Assembly (NCBI GenBank): GCA_017883385.1
Contig: JADGNQ010000004.1
Span: forward strand, 62,001-126,000
Direction: 5' to 3'
Source of the DNA: Candidatus Sulfotelmatobacter sp.
GTDB taxonomy: Bacteria > Acidobacteriota > Terriglobia > Terriglobales > Acidobacteriaceae
DNA: 64,000 bases
Below the pieces are notes generated by a model. It ran no database searches. It was not told the origin of the DNA and was given only the letters and a program-made list of their open reading frames with translations. How positions within the stretch are numbered: the stretch's first letter is position 1; each line of letters opens with the position of its first letter. Shown here piece by piece: positions 25,623-33,653 of the stretch. A program made the position numbers and the translations under genes.

Positions 25623-26108
25623 TCAGTTCACCTGCAGGAGAACTCTCAGTTCCCGGGCTAGGTTGTCGATGGCGCGGATCTTCTCGGCCGCGGGAACGGG
25701 GACATCGGGTACAGACATGGCCAATTCACAGGAAAGCAACATGGCGGTCAGGGTCTCGCGCATTTCGCTGTGCATCTGCTCCACGACAGCACGGCGGGCG
25801 GCGGACTCTTCGCGTTTACGGCGGTGCAGAGCCGAGCGCACTTCGCGCACCAGGCGCTCCATCGCCGTGACGGCGAAGTTGATGTAGACCGGGTATGCGG
25901 TGCCCAGATGTTCGACCATCTGATCGCTTTCCTCGGGCTCGGTTTCGAGCAGGAATTGGTCGATGACCGCAGCGGAGTAGGTTTGCTGGCGCAGGCGGGT
26001 CGAGGCCTCCTGCAGGTTTTGGGCCCAGTGCGTTTCCAGGCTAGTGGCGGCTTGCAAGGAGTCGGCGCACTGTTGGCCGCGAGCTGAAGGTGTAATGAGT
26101 AGGATCAT
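25623..26108 (-). CDS. Degenerate receiver/HisKA-like signalling protein
   Basis: 161-residue cytoplasmic protein. The first part resembles a decayed receiver domain: an Asp at position 50 (YSAAVIDQFLLE) and PVYINFAV where the conserved Thr/Lys region would be. The second part is a helical hairpin like a histidine-kinase dimerisation domain: EQMHSEMRETLTAMLLSCELA aligns with the H-box (HELRTPLTAI), but Ser114 takes the place of the phospho-His and the His sits one residue earlier. No ATPase domain. Same strand as, and 130 bases downstream of, an NtrC regulator and its kinase, so likely a modifier of that system. Confidence 0.65.
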   Translation of the reverse strand: MILLITPSARGQQCADSLQAATSLETHWAQNLQEASTRLRQQTYSAAVIDQFLLETEPEESDQMVEHLGTAYPVYINFAVTAMERLVREVRSALHRRKREESAARRAVVEQMHSEMRETLTAMLLSCELAMSVPDVPVPAAEKIRAIDNLARELRVLLQVN

Positions 26109-26237
26109 GCCATTTCAAATAGCACGTTTGCCGCCACCGCACTGCGCGCTGAAAATACGGCGCTTAGCAATGGCGGCAGCACCGCCGCTTCCCGTTGCGG
26201 AACGCACGCCACACCCCGCCAGTTCAAAATCGGACGC

Positions 26238-27662
26238 TCAAGATTGGTACTGGTGAGCGGCGTAGTCTTTGAGTTTGCGGTAAAGGGTCGTTTTCCCTAT
26301 GCCTAACAGCCGGGCGGCCTGCAGTTTGTCGCCGTTGAGTTCGGTGATCGCACTCAGGATCGTTTGCTTCTCGAGTTCTGCCATGGGAATGATTTTCGCG
26401 CGCCCATTCCCGTTTCCATTCGAAGACTCTGGGACTGGTAGATTGGCGATCTCTCGCGGCAAATCCGTGGTGTGGATCAGTGGACCGCTGGTAAAGGCGT
26501 ACGTACGCTCAAGGCAGTTCTCCAGTTCGCGAACGTTGCCGGGCCAGTCATAAGCGAGCATCGCCTTGAGGGCCTCGTCGCTGAGCATTTTCTCCTGCCC
26601 GGAGGTTCGCACCATGCGCTCCATGAAATGAGCGATCAACAGCAGAATGTCTTGCCGGCGCTCGCGCAGCGCGGGAATGCGCAGGCTGAGTACATTGAGA
26701 CGGAAGTAGAGATCGCGGCGAAACTCGCCTTGAGTGACGGCTTGTTCCAGATCGCGGTTGGTAGCGGCCAGGATGCGCACATTGATCGGCACGCGGCGCG
26801 TGCTGCCTACGGGCCGAATCTCCTTTTCCTGGATAGCTCGCAGCATTTTGGCCTGCAGATCAACAGGAAGTTCGCCGACCTCATCGAGAAAGACGGTTCC
26901 ACCTTCGGCCATGGCCAAGAGTCCATCCTTGGACTGGTTCGCGCCGGTGAACGCACCTTTCACGTAGCCGAACAACTCGCTCTCGATCAAAGTGGGCACG
27001 AGAGAGCCGCAGTCGACCGGGATGAAGGGCTTATCGCGGAAGGGGCCTGAATAGTGAATGGAGCGAGCCACCATTTCCTTCCCGGTACCGCTCTCGCCCA
27101 GGATCAATACCGGGTGCACGCTGTTGGCGGCCTTAGCGATGATGCGGTAAAGCTTTTCCATCTCCGGGGCGCGGCCGACGATGCCGCCGAATCCCTGCTT
27201 GGACTTCACTTTCTCGCGCAGCAGGCGGTTTTCCGACTTCAGCTTCAGGTGGCTACCAACACGCTCCAGCAGCAGCTTCAGTTCGTCGACGCTGAACGGT
27301 TTCGTCACGTAGTCGTAGGCGCCATTCTTCATGGCCTGCACCGCCGACTGCACGGTACCGTACCCTGTTACGACGACGACAATGGATTCGGGACGGCGAT
27401 CCTTGATGCGGCGGAGCGCGTCCAGGCCGCCGGCGCCGGGCAGGCGCAGATCGAGCAGGACGGCGTCGAAGGCCCGCGTGTCGAGCAGCCGGTACGCGTG
27501 TTCGGCGGAGTCGGCGACATGGGCCGTGAACCCCTGCGACTGTGCGACTTCTCGGCAAGCCTCGCGGATTGATCGTTCATCGTCCACGATCAAAAGGTTA
27601 AGAAAATTGGCTGGTTGAATTTGCGGTGTGGTGGTGATCGGACTCATTGCGGCTGACGTCAT
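26238..27662 (-). CDS. NtrC-family sigma-54-dependent response regulator
   Basis: Enhancer-binding activator of sigma-54 RNA polymerase, 474 residues. Receiver domain with phospho-acceptor D71 (AVLLDLRLPG); AAA+ domain with Walker A GESGTGKE, the sigma-54 contact loop GAFTGA and Walker B GTVFLDEVGELP; C-terminal Fis-type helix-turn-helix (KLQAARLLGIGKTTLYRKLK). Its ATG overlaps the TGA of the histidine kinase gene (ATGA), so the two are translationally coupled. Targets unknown. Confidence 0.95.
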   Translation of the reverse strand: MTSAAMSPITTTPQIQPANFLNLLIVDDERSIREACREVAQSQGFTAHVADSAEHAYRLLDTRAFDAVLLDLRLPGAGGLDALRRIKDRRPESIVVVVTGYGTVQSAVQAMKNGAYDYVTKPFSVDELKLLLERVGSHLKLKSENRLLREKVKSKQGFGGIVGRAPEMEKLYRIIAKAANSVHPVLILGESGTGKEMVARSIHYSGPFRDKPFIPVDCGSLVPTLIESELFGYVKGAFTGANQSKDGLLAMAEGGTVFLDEVGELPVDLQAKMLRAIQEKEIRPVGSTRRVPINVRILAATNRDLEQAVTQGEFRRDLYFRLNVLSLRIPALRERRQDILLLIAHFMERMVRTSGQEKMLSDEALKAMLAYDWPGNVRELENCLERTYAFTSGPLIHTTDLPREIANLPVPESSNGNGNGRAKIIPMAELEKQTILSAITELNGDKLQAARLLGIGKTTLYRKLKDYAAHQYQS

Positions 27663-28879
27663 GGCGTTTTATTCCTTTTCTCTTTCTCTTGCTGGAAGTC
27701 CCCCTCGTTCTTTTCTGGTTCACTGGCATGCTGGGAATTCAGAGCCTCGTCGGGAACAAGTGGCAGAAGCACGGTCACGCGCGTTCCACAGGCCGGTGCG
27801 CTGTCGACGTGGATCAAGCCGCCGTTGCTGGTAACGATGTCGTGGACGGTAGCCAGTCCGAGCCCGGTGCCCTTGCCACCGGCTTTGGTGGTGAAGAACG
27901 CTTCGAACAAACGAGCGCGGGTGGCGGCATCCATTCCGCTGCCGTTGTCTCCCACCACGAAAAGCGCACAGGGGAGCAAGGCCGTACTGCTCGCCCCAAA
28001 CCGAGGCTCGGTGAGAACCTGCACCTTGCAGTTGCTGGTTTCGACGGTAACCTGGCCGCCGCCGGGCATTGCGTCGCGCGCGTTGAGCACGAGGTTGAGG
28101 AGAATCTGCTGTGCCTGGGTCGGATCCATCCTGATCAATCCCAGAGTCGGATCGAGGCGGAAGTTCAGCTCAATATTTTCCCCGATGAGCCGAACCAGCA
28201 GGTTCCGCATGCCTTCGGCGATCTCGTTGAGGGAAAGCAGGCGCGGTTCACAATTCGTGGGCCGGGCGACGGAGAGCAACTGCCGCACCAGCCCGGTGGC
28301 TTGCAGGCCGGCGTTGCGAATCTCTTCGACATACTTACGGACGCGATGGCCAGGCTCCAGACTAGCCATGAGCAGGTCGCAGTACAGCAGCACTCCGGTC
28401 AGAAGATTGTTGAAGTCGTGGGCCACGCCACCCGCGAGACGACCCACGGCCTCAAGCCTCTCGGCCTGGCGAAGGCGCTGCTCGACTTCCCGGTTCTCCG
28501 GAGGATTCTCAGCCACGGCAAGAACATAATCGGGCTCGCCGTTCATCCCGCGCACGCGCCATGCGCTCCATCGCATTGGGTGGCTGTTCGAGGCGGTCGG
28601 AATGGAGTCAATCTGAAAGCTGTCGCGCTCTCCCTCGAACAGTTCGCCCAGGAGTCGTTCGCCTTCGGCGTGATTCTGCGGACAAATGAGATCTGCGAGA
28701 AGGACCGATCGGGTTTGATTCAGTTTGTTCCCGAGCATCTGAGCCATCGCCGGGTTCAGCGCGGTGATGGTTCCCTGGCGCTGACATTGCGCCAGGCCGA
28801 GGGGTGCGTTCCTGAAAAGAGGACGCAGTTCCGGATTCGAATCCTGCGTCGTCCAAGCGAATTCAGGGGCAGCGCTCAT
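27659..28879 (-). CDS. PAS-domain sensor histidine kinase
   Basis: 406-residue soluble kinase with no membrane segment. PAS-like sensor at about 15-125 (FRNAPLGLAQCQRQGTITALN), phospho-accepting H154 in GGVAHDFNNLLTG, then an HATPase domain with N-box LNLVLNARDAM, G1 VGDNGSGMD and G2 GKGTGLGLATVHDI. All catalytic boxes are intact. The C-terminus is a charged tail. Stop overlaps the start of the response regulator. A palindrome at 28946 lies upstream and may be its control site. Confidence 0.93.
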   Translation of the reverse strand: MSAAPEFAWTTQDSNPELRPLFRNAPLGLAQCQRQGTITALNPAMAQMLGNKLNQTRSVLLADLICPQNHAEGERLLGELFEGERDSFQIDSIPTASNSHPMRWSAWRVRGMNGEPDYVLAVAENPPENREVEQRLRQAERLEAVGRLAGGVAHDFNNLLTGVLLYCDLLMASLEPGHRVRKYVEEIRNAGLQATGLVRQLLSVARPTNCEPRLLSLNEIAEGMRNLLVRLIGENIELNFRLDPTLGLIRMDPTQAQQILLNLVLNARDAMPGGGQVTVETSNCKVQVLTEPRFGASSTALLPCALFVVGDNGSGMDAATRARLFEAFFTTKAGGKGTGLGLATVHDIVTSNGGLIHVDSAPACGTRVTVLLPLVPDEALNSQHASEPEKNEGDFQQEKEKRNKTP

Positions 28880-28945
28880 ATACCTACTCTGCGCGGGATA
28901 ATTCCCGGAAGGAACCTGTTATCCCGCAGCCCGAGACCCTTGGTT

Positions 28946-28960
28946 TTCCCAAAATGGGAA
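28946..28960. promoter_or_regulatory. Perfect palindrome upstream of the histidine kinase gene
   Basis: TTCCCA-AAA-TGGGAA, a perfect 6-base inverted repeat 67 bases before the kinase ATG, in the 220-base gap to the lipoprotein gene. Size and position fit an operator; the binding protein is unknown. I found no well-spaced sigma-54 promoter near it. Confidence 0.4.
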
Positions 28961-29099
28961 TTTGCAACGGGTTGCGTCCGCGTTCCATCCCGTTTCGAAC
29001 CCACTATAGGGAACAGCTCCTGTGCCTGCTAAGGGCAGATGTCACTAAAACGGGAAATCTTTCTGTGGAAAACTCGAGCAGAACCTTGCCGGAAGGGGG

Positions 29100-29753
29100 T
29101 TAGCGACTCGGCGACGGCTGTTGGCCGGTGACATAGACGGGTTGGGCGAGGCGGAAGGTGAGGCGGCGACCTTGTTCCAGAGTAAGTACGCTGAGCGAAG
29201 CATCGCCGGTGGGAGCGTTCCCCCGGGCGAACAAGCTGGATGTTTGAACGGGCAGATCCTTCCCTGCAACATCAATAGAATCGAGGGTCAAACGGACGTA
29301 GCCGTGGTTGTGTTTGACCCTGGAGGCACGGGCAGATTCCACGCGGCCTGCGACGCTGGCGCCACGCGGGACCAGCGCATTCCCCTCCACCATAACCGGT
29401 TCGTCCACGACCGCTTCGAAAGTACCACTGCCACCCGGATTGTCGGCGGATATGGGGTTCTTCAACCGGACAGTCAACAGCGTGCCGGCGGGCAGACTCT
29501 GAGAATCACGGAAGGGGAGACCGATTTCGGGCTTCGGCCCATTGTCTCGCGCGAGCGAGGACGCACTCGGACTGGGGCCGCTGGTTGCGCTCCCGTCACC
29601 ATGAAAAGGAACCTGATGCTGGTCCGATGGAGCAGCGTCGGCATCACTTTGCAACCCGGCGGGACGGGAACACCCCGCCACCAAGAGGAGGGAAAACAGC
29701 ACCGGCCAAGTCGTCAGCCTGCGCGGCCCGCGGAACCGGCTCATCAACAGCAT
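29100..29753 (-). CDS. Putative lipoprotein of unknown function
   Basis: 217 residues. Basic N-terminus, hydrophobic stretch and a lipobox LLVAGC near residue 28 indicate a lipid-anchored envelope protein. After a Ser/Pro/Asp-rich linker the core is beta-rich: GTLLTVRLKNPISADN, ALVPRGASVAGRVESA and RRLTFRLAQPVYV. The phrases LPAGTLLTVRL and LVPRGASVAGRV resemble TrbI/VirB10-type beta barrels seen in other acidobacterial envelope proteins, but the match is weak. Exact function not known. Confidence 0.72.
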   Translation of the reverse strand: MLLMSRFRGPRRLTTWPVLFSLLLVAGCSRPAGLQSDADAAPSDQHQVPFHGDGSATSGPSPSASSLARDNGPKPEIGLPFRDSQSLPAGTLLTVRLKNPISADNPGGSGTFEAVVDEPVMVEGNALVPRGASVAGRVESARASRVKHNHGYVRLTLDSIDVAGKDLPVQTSSLFARGNAPTGDASLSVLTLEQGRRLTFRLAQPVYVTGQQPSPSR

Positions 29754-30039
29754 CCTCCCCCCGCTCTCTAGGACAAGGAAGTGGCAACCCGAATACCAGA
29801 CACAGTCTCATGAAATCAATCACTTGGGGATGGCACTTTCGGGGAGGCCGTGTAGATTCTGCACGAGTAACCGAATGGAAGCATTGCCGGGCCGAAGGTG
29901 TGCGAACGGGCTGACCAGGTTCATCACCGCTGGTTCGGAGAGCAAAACGTGGCTGAACTCCACGCCGAAACAAAACAAATCGCGGAGAGCGTGTTGTCAT
30001 CGCTCTCCGCGAAAGGTTGTTGAGACTGCTGCGGTCCGA

Positions 30040-31833
30040 TTACTTCTTCTTGGGAGCCGCCTTCTTCGTGGTTGCAGGAGCCGCCTTTTTGACCGGCGTT
30101 CTGCCGCCGATCAGAGTCAGCGAATCTTCCGCGTTGAACGGGAACTGGCGCTGGGAGACTTGGCCAGTCGTGCTCAAGGTGACGTCCACCCTGCGATTGC
30201 TCGCCATCCGGATGATCACAATGTTCTTGAGCACCCTCTGCCGCTCTTCTGTGCTCAGCTCGGGGTTATTCGCTACCGCGTCCTTCACCTCGTCATCGGT
30301 CAGGTTGCTTCCCTTGCCGAACGCCTTGGTCTCGATGCTGGCCTCGGGAACGCCCTGTTCAATCAGGAAGCTCTTGGTGCGGTTGACGCGGCGCTCTGAG
30401 AGTGCCTGATTGTACTCAACGGAGCCACGCATATCAGCGTGGCCTCCCAGAATCAAGTGCGCGTCCGGTTTGCTTTCGAGATACTTTTTGAAGTCGGCAG
30501 CCAGCGAGATCAACGTCTTCTGTTGGCTGGCCAGCAGACCACGTTTGAGATCCGCGGGCCTGGGCTGGTCGACCACAAAGTAAATGCTGTGCAACGCGAG
30601 CCGGGCTTCCAGTCGTACGACCTCTGGATTGACCGGCGGTGGCGGCGGATTTTCAACGGTGACCTGGGCCGTGGCCTGTCCCGTCAGACCGCGCGAGTCG
30701 GTGCAGGTTGCGGTGACCGTTACTGGGCCAGCCGGAACTCCGGTGGTGCTCAGAGTGCCGTTGCTGCCACTGCCGGAAACCGTACCAGCGGTGGAGGTCC
30801 AGCTAGCAACGGAAACGGGAACGCTATCCGGACTCGTGCACGAGGCCGTCAGGTTGGAGCTTGCGCCAATCACGACGTTCGTTGGGCTGGCCGACAACGA
30901 CATGGTCGGCGGATTCTTCGGCGGCAGCGGCTTGATCGTATAGTTCGCCGAGCAACTCGCTTCGTTGTTCTTCTTGGCCTTGGCGTCGGTCACGTGCGCG
31001 GTGATCGTATAGCTGCCCGGAGCCGCGTTGGTGGTGTCGATGGCGGCAGTGGTGTCTTTTCCGGTCACCGTTCCACCGTTGCCGCTCCAGCTATAGCCGA
31101 CAGTGTGTTTGGGATTGAAATTGCTGGCAGCGACCGTGGCTGTGAGCGGTTCGCCTACCATCACTTCAGAGGGTTGTACCGAGCAGGCGGCAGTCGGAGA
31201 AACTGGTTCGGCGCCACCCCAGCTGAACACTATGCCCGAGCGCAGTCTCACCCCCTCAAATGCGGGACGCTGCAGGGAGGGAAACTGCGCATTCGCAAGC
31301 GAGGCGTAGTTATGGTGTCCGAAAACGTAGTCCGCCTCAAACAGGCGGAAACTGACCGTCTTGGTAATGGGCAGATCCATTCCACCGCCGACGACCGCGC
31401 CGATGCCGTTGGTGCCGGTATTCACGCCGTTCACGGAGAGCCAGTTGCCGCCCCCGAGAGCGTGCAGGAAAAAATTGACATCGTCGGTCCGCCAGATGAA
31501 GCGCGGACCAATGGAGGCGGTGGTTGCAGAGTTGCCGCTTCCCGAGCTGTATCCAAAGTCGGCTTCCAGACCCCAATGCGGATCGAAATTGTAGGTCAGC
31601 GCTGTGCCGAATCCCCTCACCATGTCGGGGACTTTGTACGCAGTCGGGTTGTTGGGGTCGCCAAGGGGAATGGTGGCGCCGGGATGCAGGTACTGATACC
31701 CGGCAAACACATCCCACTTTGGGGTGGCATCGCTCTGTGCAACAGCAGAGCCTGAAATCAATACGAATGCGAGAAGTACGAACAGGCCGGCGACGAGCGG
31801 GCGGCTTACGCGTGTGGGGCAACCAACTATCAT
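30040..31833 (-). CDS. OmpA-family outer-membrane protein with Ig-like domains
   Basis: 597 residues. Signal peptide (GLFVLLAFVLISGSAVAQ), then an eight-strand beta-barrel region at about 35-215 (WDVFAGYQYLHPG to GIVFSWG), two Ig/PKD-like domains (SYTITAHVTDAKAKKNN, TVTATCTDSRGLTGQA), a Pro linker and an OmpA C-terminal peptidoglycan-binding domain (LILGGHADMRGSVEYN, LSERRVNRTKSFL, NRRVDVTL). It ends in an unusual Lys/Ala tail (KKAAPKKK). The ATG at 31833 has GGAGGATTCC upstream. It probably links the outer membrane to peptidoglycan. Confidence 0.92.
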   Translation of the reverse strand: MIVGCPTRVSRPLVAGLFVLLAFVLISGSAVAQSDATPKWDVFAGYQYLHPGATIPLGDPNNPTAYKVPDMVRGFGTALTYNFDPHWGLEADFGYSSGSGNSATTASIGPRFIWRTDDVNFFLHALGGGNWLSVNGVNTGTNGIGAVVGGGMDLPITKTVSFRLFEADYVFGHHNYASLANAQFPSLQRPAFEGVRLRSGIVFSWGGAEPVSPTAACSVQPSEVMVGEPLTATVAASNFNPKHTVGYSWSGNGGTVTGKDTTAAIDTTNAAPGSYTITAHVTDAKAKKNNEASCSANYTIKPLPPKNPPTMSLSASPTNVVIGASSNLTASCTSPDSVPVSVASWTSTAGTVSGSGSNGTLSTTGVPAGPVTVTATCTDSRGLTGQATAQVTVENPPPPPVNPEVVRLEARLALHSIYFVVDQPRPADLKRGLLASQQKTLISLAADFKKYLESKPDAHLILGGHADMRGSVEYNQALSERRVNRTKSFLIEQGVPEASIETKAFGKGSNLTDDEVKDAVANNPELSTEERQRVLKNIVIIRMASNRRVDVTLSTTGQVSQRQFPFNAEDSLTLIGGRTPVKKAAPATTKKAAPKKK

Positions 31834-32192
31834 GGAATCCTCCAAATGTGCATCGTTCACCGGCTGCCGATGCAACCAAGCTCTGATAGGGAAAATTGTG
31901 GCAGCCGGACGGATGATGAGACCTAACCCTGGGAACTAAGAATTCTACCGCACCCGAAGCTTAAAGCAAAGGCGTAGACTTGAAGAATTGCCAACATAGG
32001 CAACCACGCCGGCTTGTCTCAAATTGACATTTCCGACAGGCCGAGAAAACGTGCTGTCGGCCGCCCGCCAATCCAGACCTTGCCGGGTTGGAAGCTGCCC
32101 GCGTATCGTGGGGCATTCGGTCAGCATGAGGGTTGGCCTCGGAAAGGCTCTCTGGCCGGACGAAGGGAACGAACCAAGCTAGAACAGACAAG
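31834..32192. other. Divergent promoter region (OmpA protein / second NtrC regulator)
   Basis: No gene. A sigma-70-like promoter for the OmpA gene is visible at 31942-31969 on the minus strand. On the plus strand TTGACA occurs at about 32023 without a good -10. GACAGG ... CTGTC forms a loose inverted repeat near 32035. No sigma-54 motif with correct spacing was found. Confidence 0.45.
31942..31969 (-). promoter_or_regulatory. Candidate sigma-70 promoter of the OmpA-family gene
   Basis: Reading the minus strand: TTGCTT, 16 bases, TAGAAT (five of six matches to the -10 consensus). It lies about 110 bases before the ATG at 31833. The -35 match is weak. Confidence 0.35.
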
Positions 32193-33602
32193 ATGAGTCA
32201 CGAAAAAGTCTTGATAGTCGAGGACGAGGAAAACGAACGCTCCGGCCTAGCCGAACTGGTGTCATCGTGGGGCTTCCGTGCAGAGACGGCCCGTGACGGT
32301 TTGGAAGGGCTAGAGAAGGCAACACAATGGTCCCCATCGATCGTGATCACCGATCTCAAGATGCCACGTATGGGCGGCCTCGAACTGCTGGGACGTCTTG
32401 CCGAGCAAGACCACACCATCGCCGTCATCCTGGTCACCGCCCAGGGAACGATCGACAGCGCGGTGCAGGCCATGCGCATGGGAGCCTACGACTACGTCAC
32501 CAAGCCCATCGACACCAACCGCTTGCGGACCATACTCGGGAACGCGTCTGCCCTGCTGGGAACACGCGCGGAACTTGAGGCTACCCGGCGCCGGCTGCGC
32601 GATGTGGGATCTCTGGGCCGGCTCAGTGGGGCGTCGCGCAAGATGCAGGAAATCTTCCGGCTCATCGAGATGGTCGCGCCCAGTACTGCGTCCGTGCTGA
32701 TTACCGGAGCCAGCGGTACGGGAAAAGAGCTGGTGGCGCGCACCATCCATGAACTCAGCCCGAGGAAGGACCGGCCATTTGTCGCCATCAACTGCGCCGC
32801 CATTCCAGAAACGCTGATGGAAAGCGAAATCTTCGGCCACGAAAAAGGCGCATTCACGGGTGCAATGGAACGCCGCACTGGCTGCTTCGAACTCGCGGAA
32901 GGGGGAACGCTGCTGCTGGATGAAATTGGCGAGATGCCGGTCGGAACGCAGGCCAAACTGCTCCGCGTGCTGGAAGATCACAAATTGCGGCGTCTAGGCA
33001 GCAAAGTCGAAACTTCCGTGGACGTGCGCGTGCTCGCGGCCACCAACAAAGTTCCCGACGAGGCCGTGTCCCGGGGTGAGTTGCGCAGCGATCTGTACTA
33101 CCGCCTCAACGTGTTCAACATCCACATGCCGCCGCTGCGCGAGCATAAAGAGGACATTCCGAGCCTGGTGCAACTGTTGCTGGCCGAAATGAGCAGCAAG
33201 CACTCGCGCAAAGTCGCCGCGGTGAGTGAGGCAGTTCTGAATCAGTTCAACAATTATTCGTGGCCGGGAAACGTGCGTGAGTTGCGGAATACGATCGAGC
33301 GGGCGGTCATCGTCTGTGACGCTGGAGTGATCGAGACCAAGCATCTGCCTCCGGGATTTGGACAGGCCCCGCTGCGCACTGCCGCCAACGATCCCGATGC
33401 GGTCCGCCTGGGTGTGGGGACAACGGTAGAAGAGGCCGAGAAGATGCTAATTCTGAAAACGCTGGAGGCGACCAGCAACAACAAGACGCGAGCCGCGGAG
33501 ATTCTCGGCATCAGCTTGAAAACCCTGCATAACAAGTTGAAGGAGTACGGCAGTGCGGCCGCCGATGGAGCTGCCGGCAAAGAGGAAGCTCCGGTGAGTT
33601 AG
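32193..33602 (+). CDS. NtrC-family sigma-54-dependent response regulator (second system)
   Basis: 469 residues. Receiver with D54 (VITDLKMPRMGG), AAA+ domain with GASGTGKE, GAFTGA and GTLLLDEIGEMP, and a Fis-type helix-turn-helix at the end (NNKTRAAEILGISLKTLHNKLKEYG). All key residues are present. The ATG at 32193 begins the normal MSHEKVLIVEDE start. A membrane-bound histidine kinase gene follows within 50 bases, so they form an operon. It is a distant paralogue of the regulator at 26238. Confidence 0.95.
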   Translation: MSHEKVLIVEDEENERSGLAELVSSWGFRAETARDGLEGLEKATQWSPSIVITDLKMPRMGGLELLGRLAEQDHTIAVILVTAQGTIDSAVQAMRMGAYDYVTKPIDTNRLRTILGNASALLGTRAELEATRRRLRDVGSLGRLSGASRKMQEIFRLIEMVAPSTASVLITGASGTGKELVARTIHELSPRKDRPFVAINCAAIPETLMESEIFGHEKGAFTGAMERRTGCFELAEGGTLLLDEIGEMPVGTQAKLLRVLEDHKLRRLGSKVETSVDVRVLAATNKVPDEAVSRGELRSDLYYRLNVFNIHMPPLREHKEDIPSLVQLLLAEMSSKHSRKVAAVSEAVLNQFNNYSWPGNVRELRNTIERAVIVCDAGVIETKHLPPGFGQAPLRTAANDPDAVRLGVGTTVEEAEKMLILKTLEATSNNKTRAAEILGISLKTLHNKLKEYGSAAADGAAGKEEAPVS

Positions 33603-33653
33603 CCAGGCCAGGCTTGCTTGTCGGTTTTTGACAAGCGACTGGCCACTGCTCTT

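Noticed and set aside
28830-28860. tRNA-like 3' end (GATTCGAATCC ... GTCGTCCA)
   Set aside because: It lies inside the kinase coding frame and no matching D-arm, anticodon arm or acceptor stem is present.
28961-29000. Sigma-54 promoter upstream of the PAS kinase (TTGCAAATTCC on minus)
   Set aside because: GG to GC spacing is 12 instead of 10 bases.
27647-29032. 461-residue plus-strand ORF over the PAS kinase
   Set aside because: Antisense shadow; the kinase boxes are all on the minus strand.
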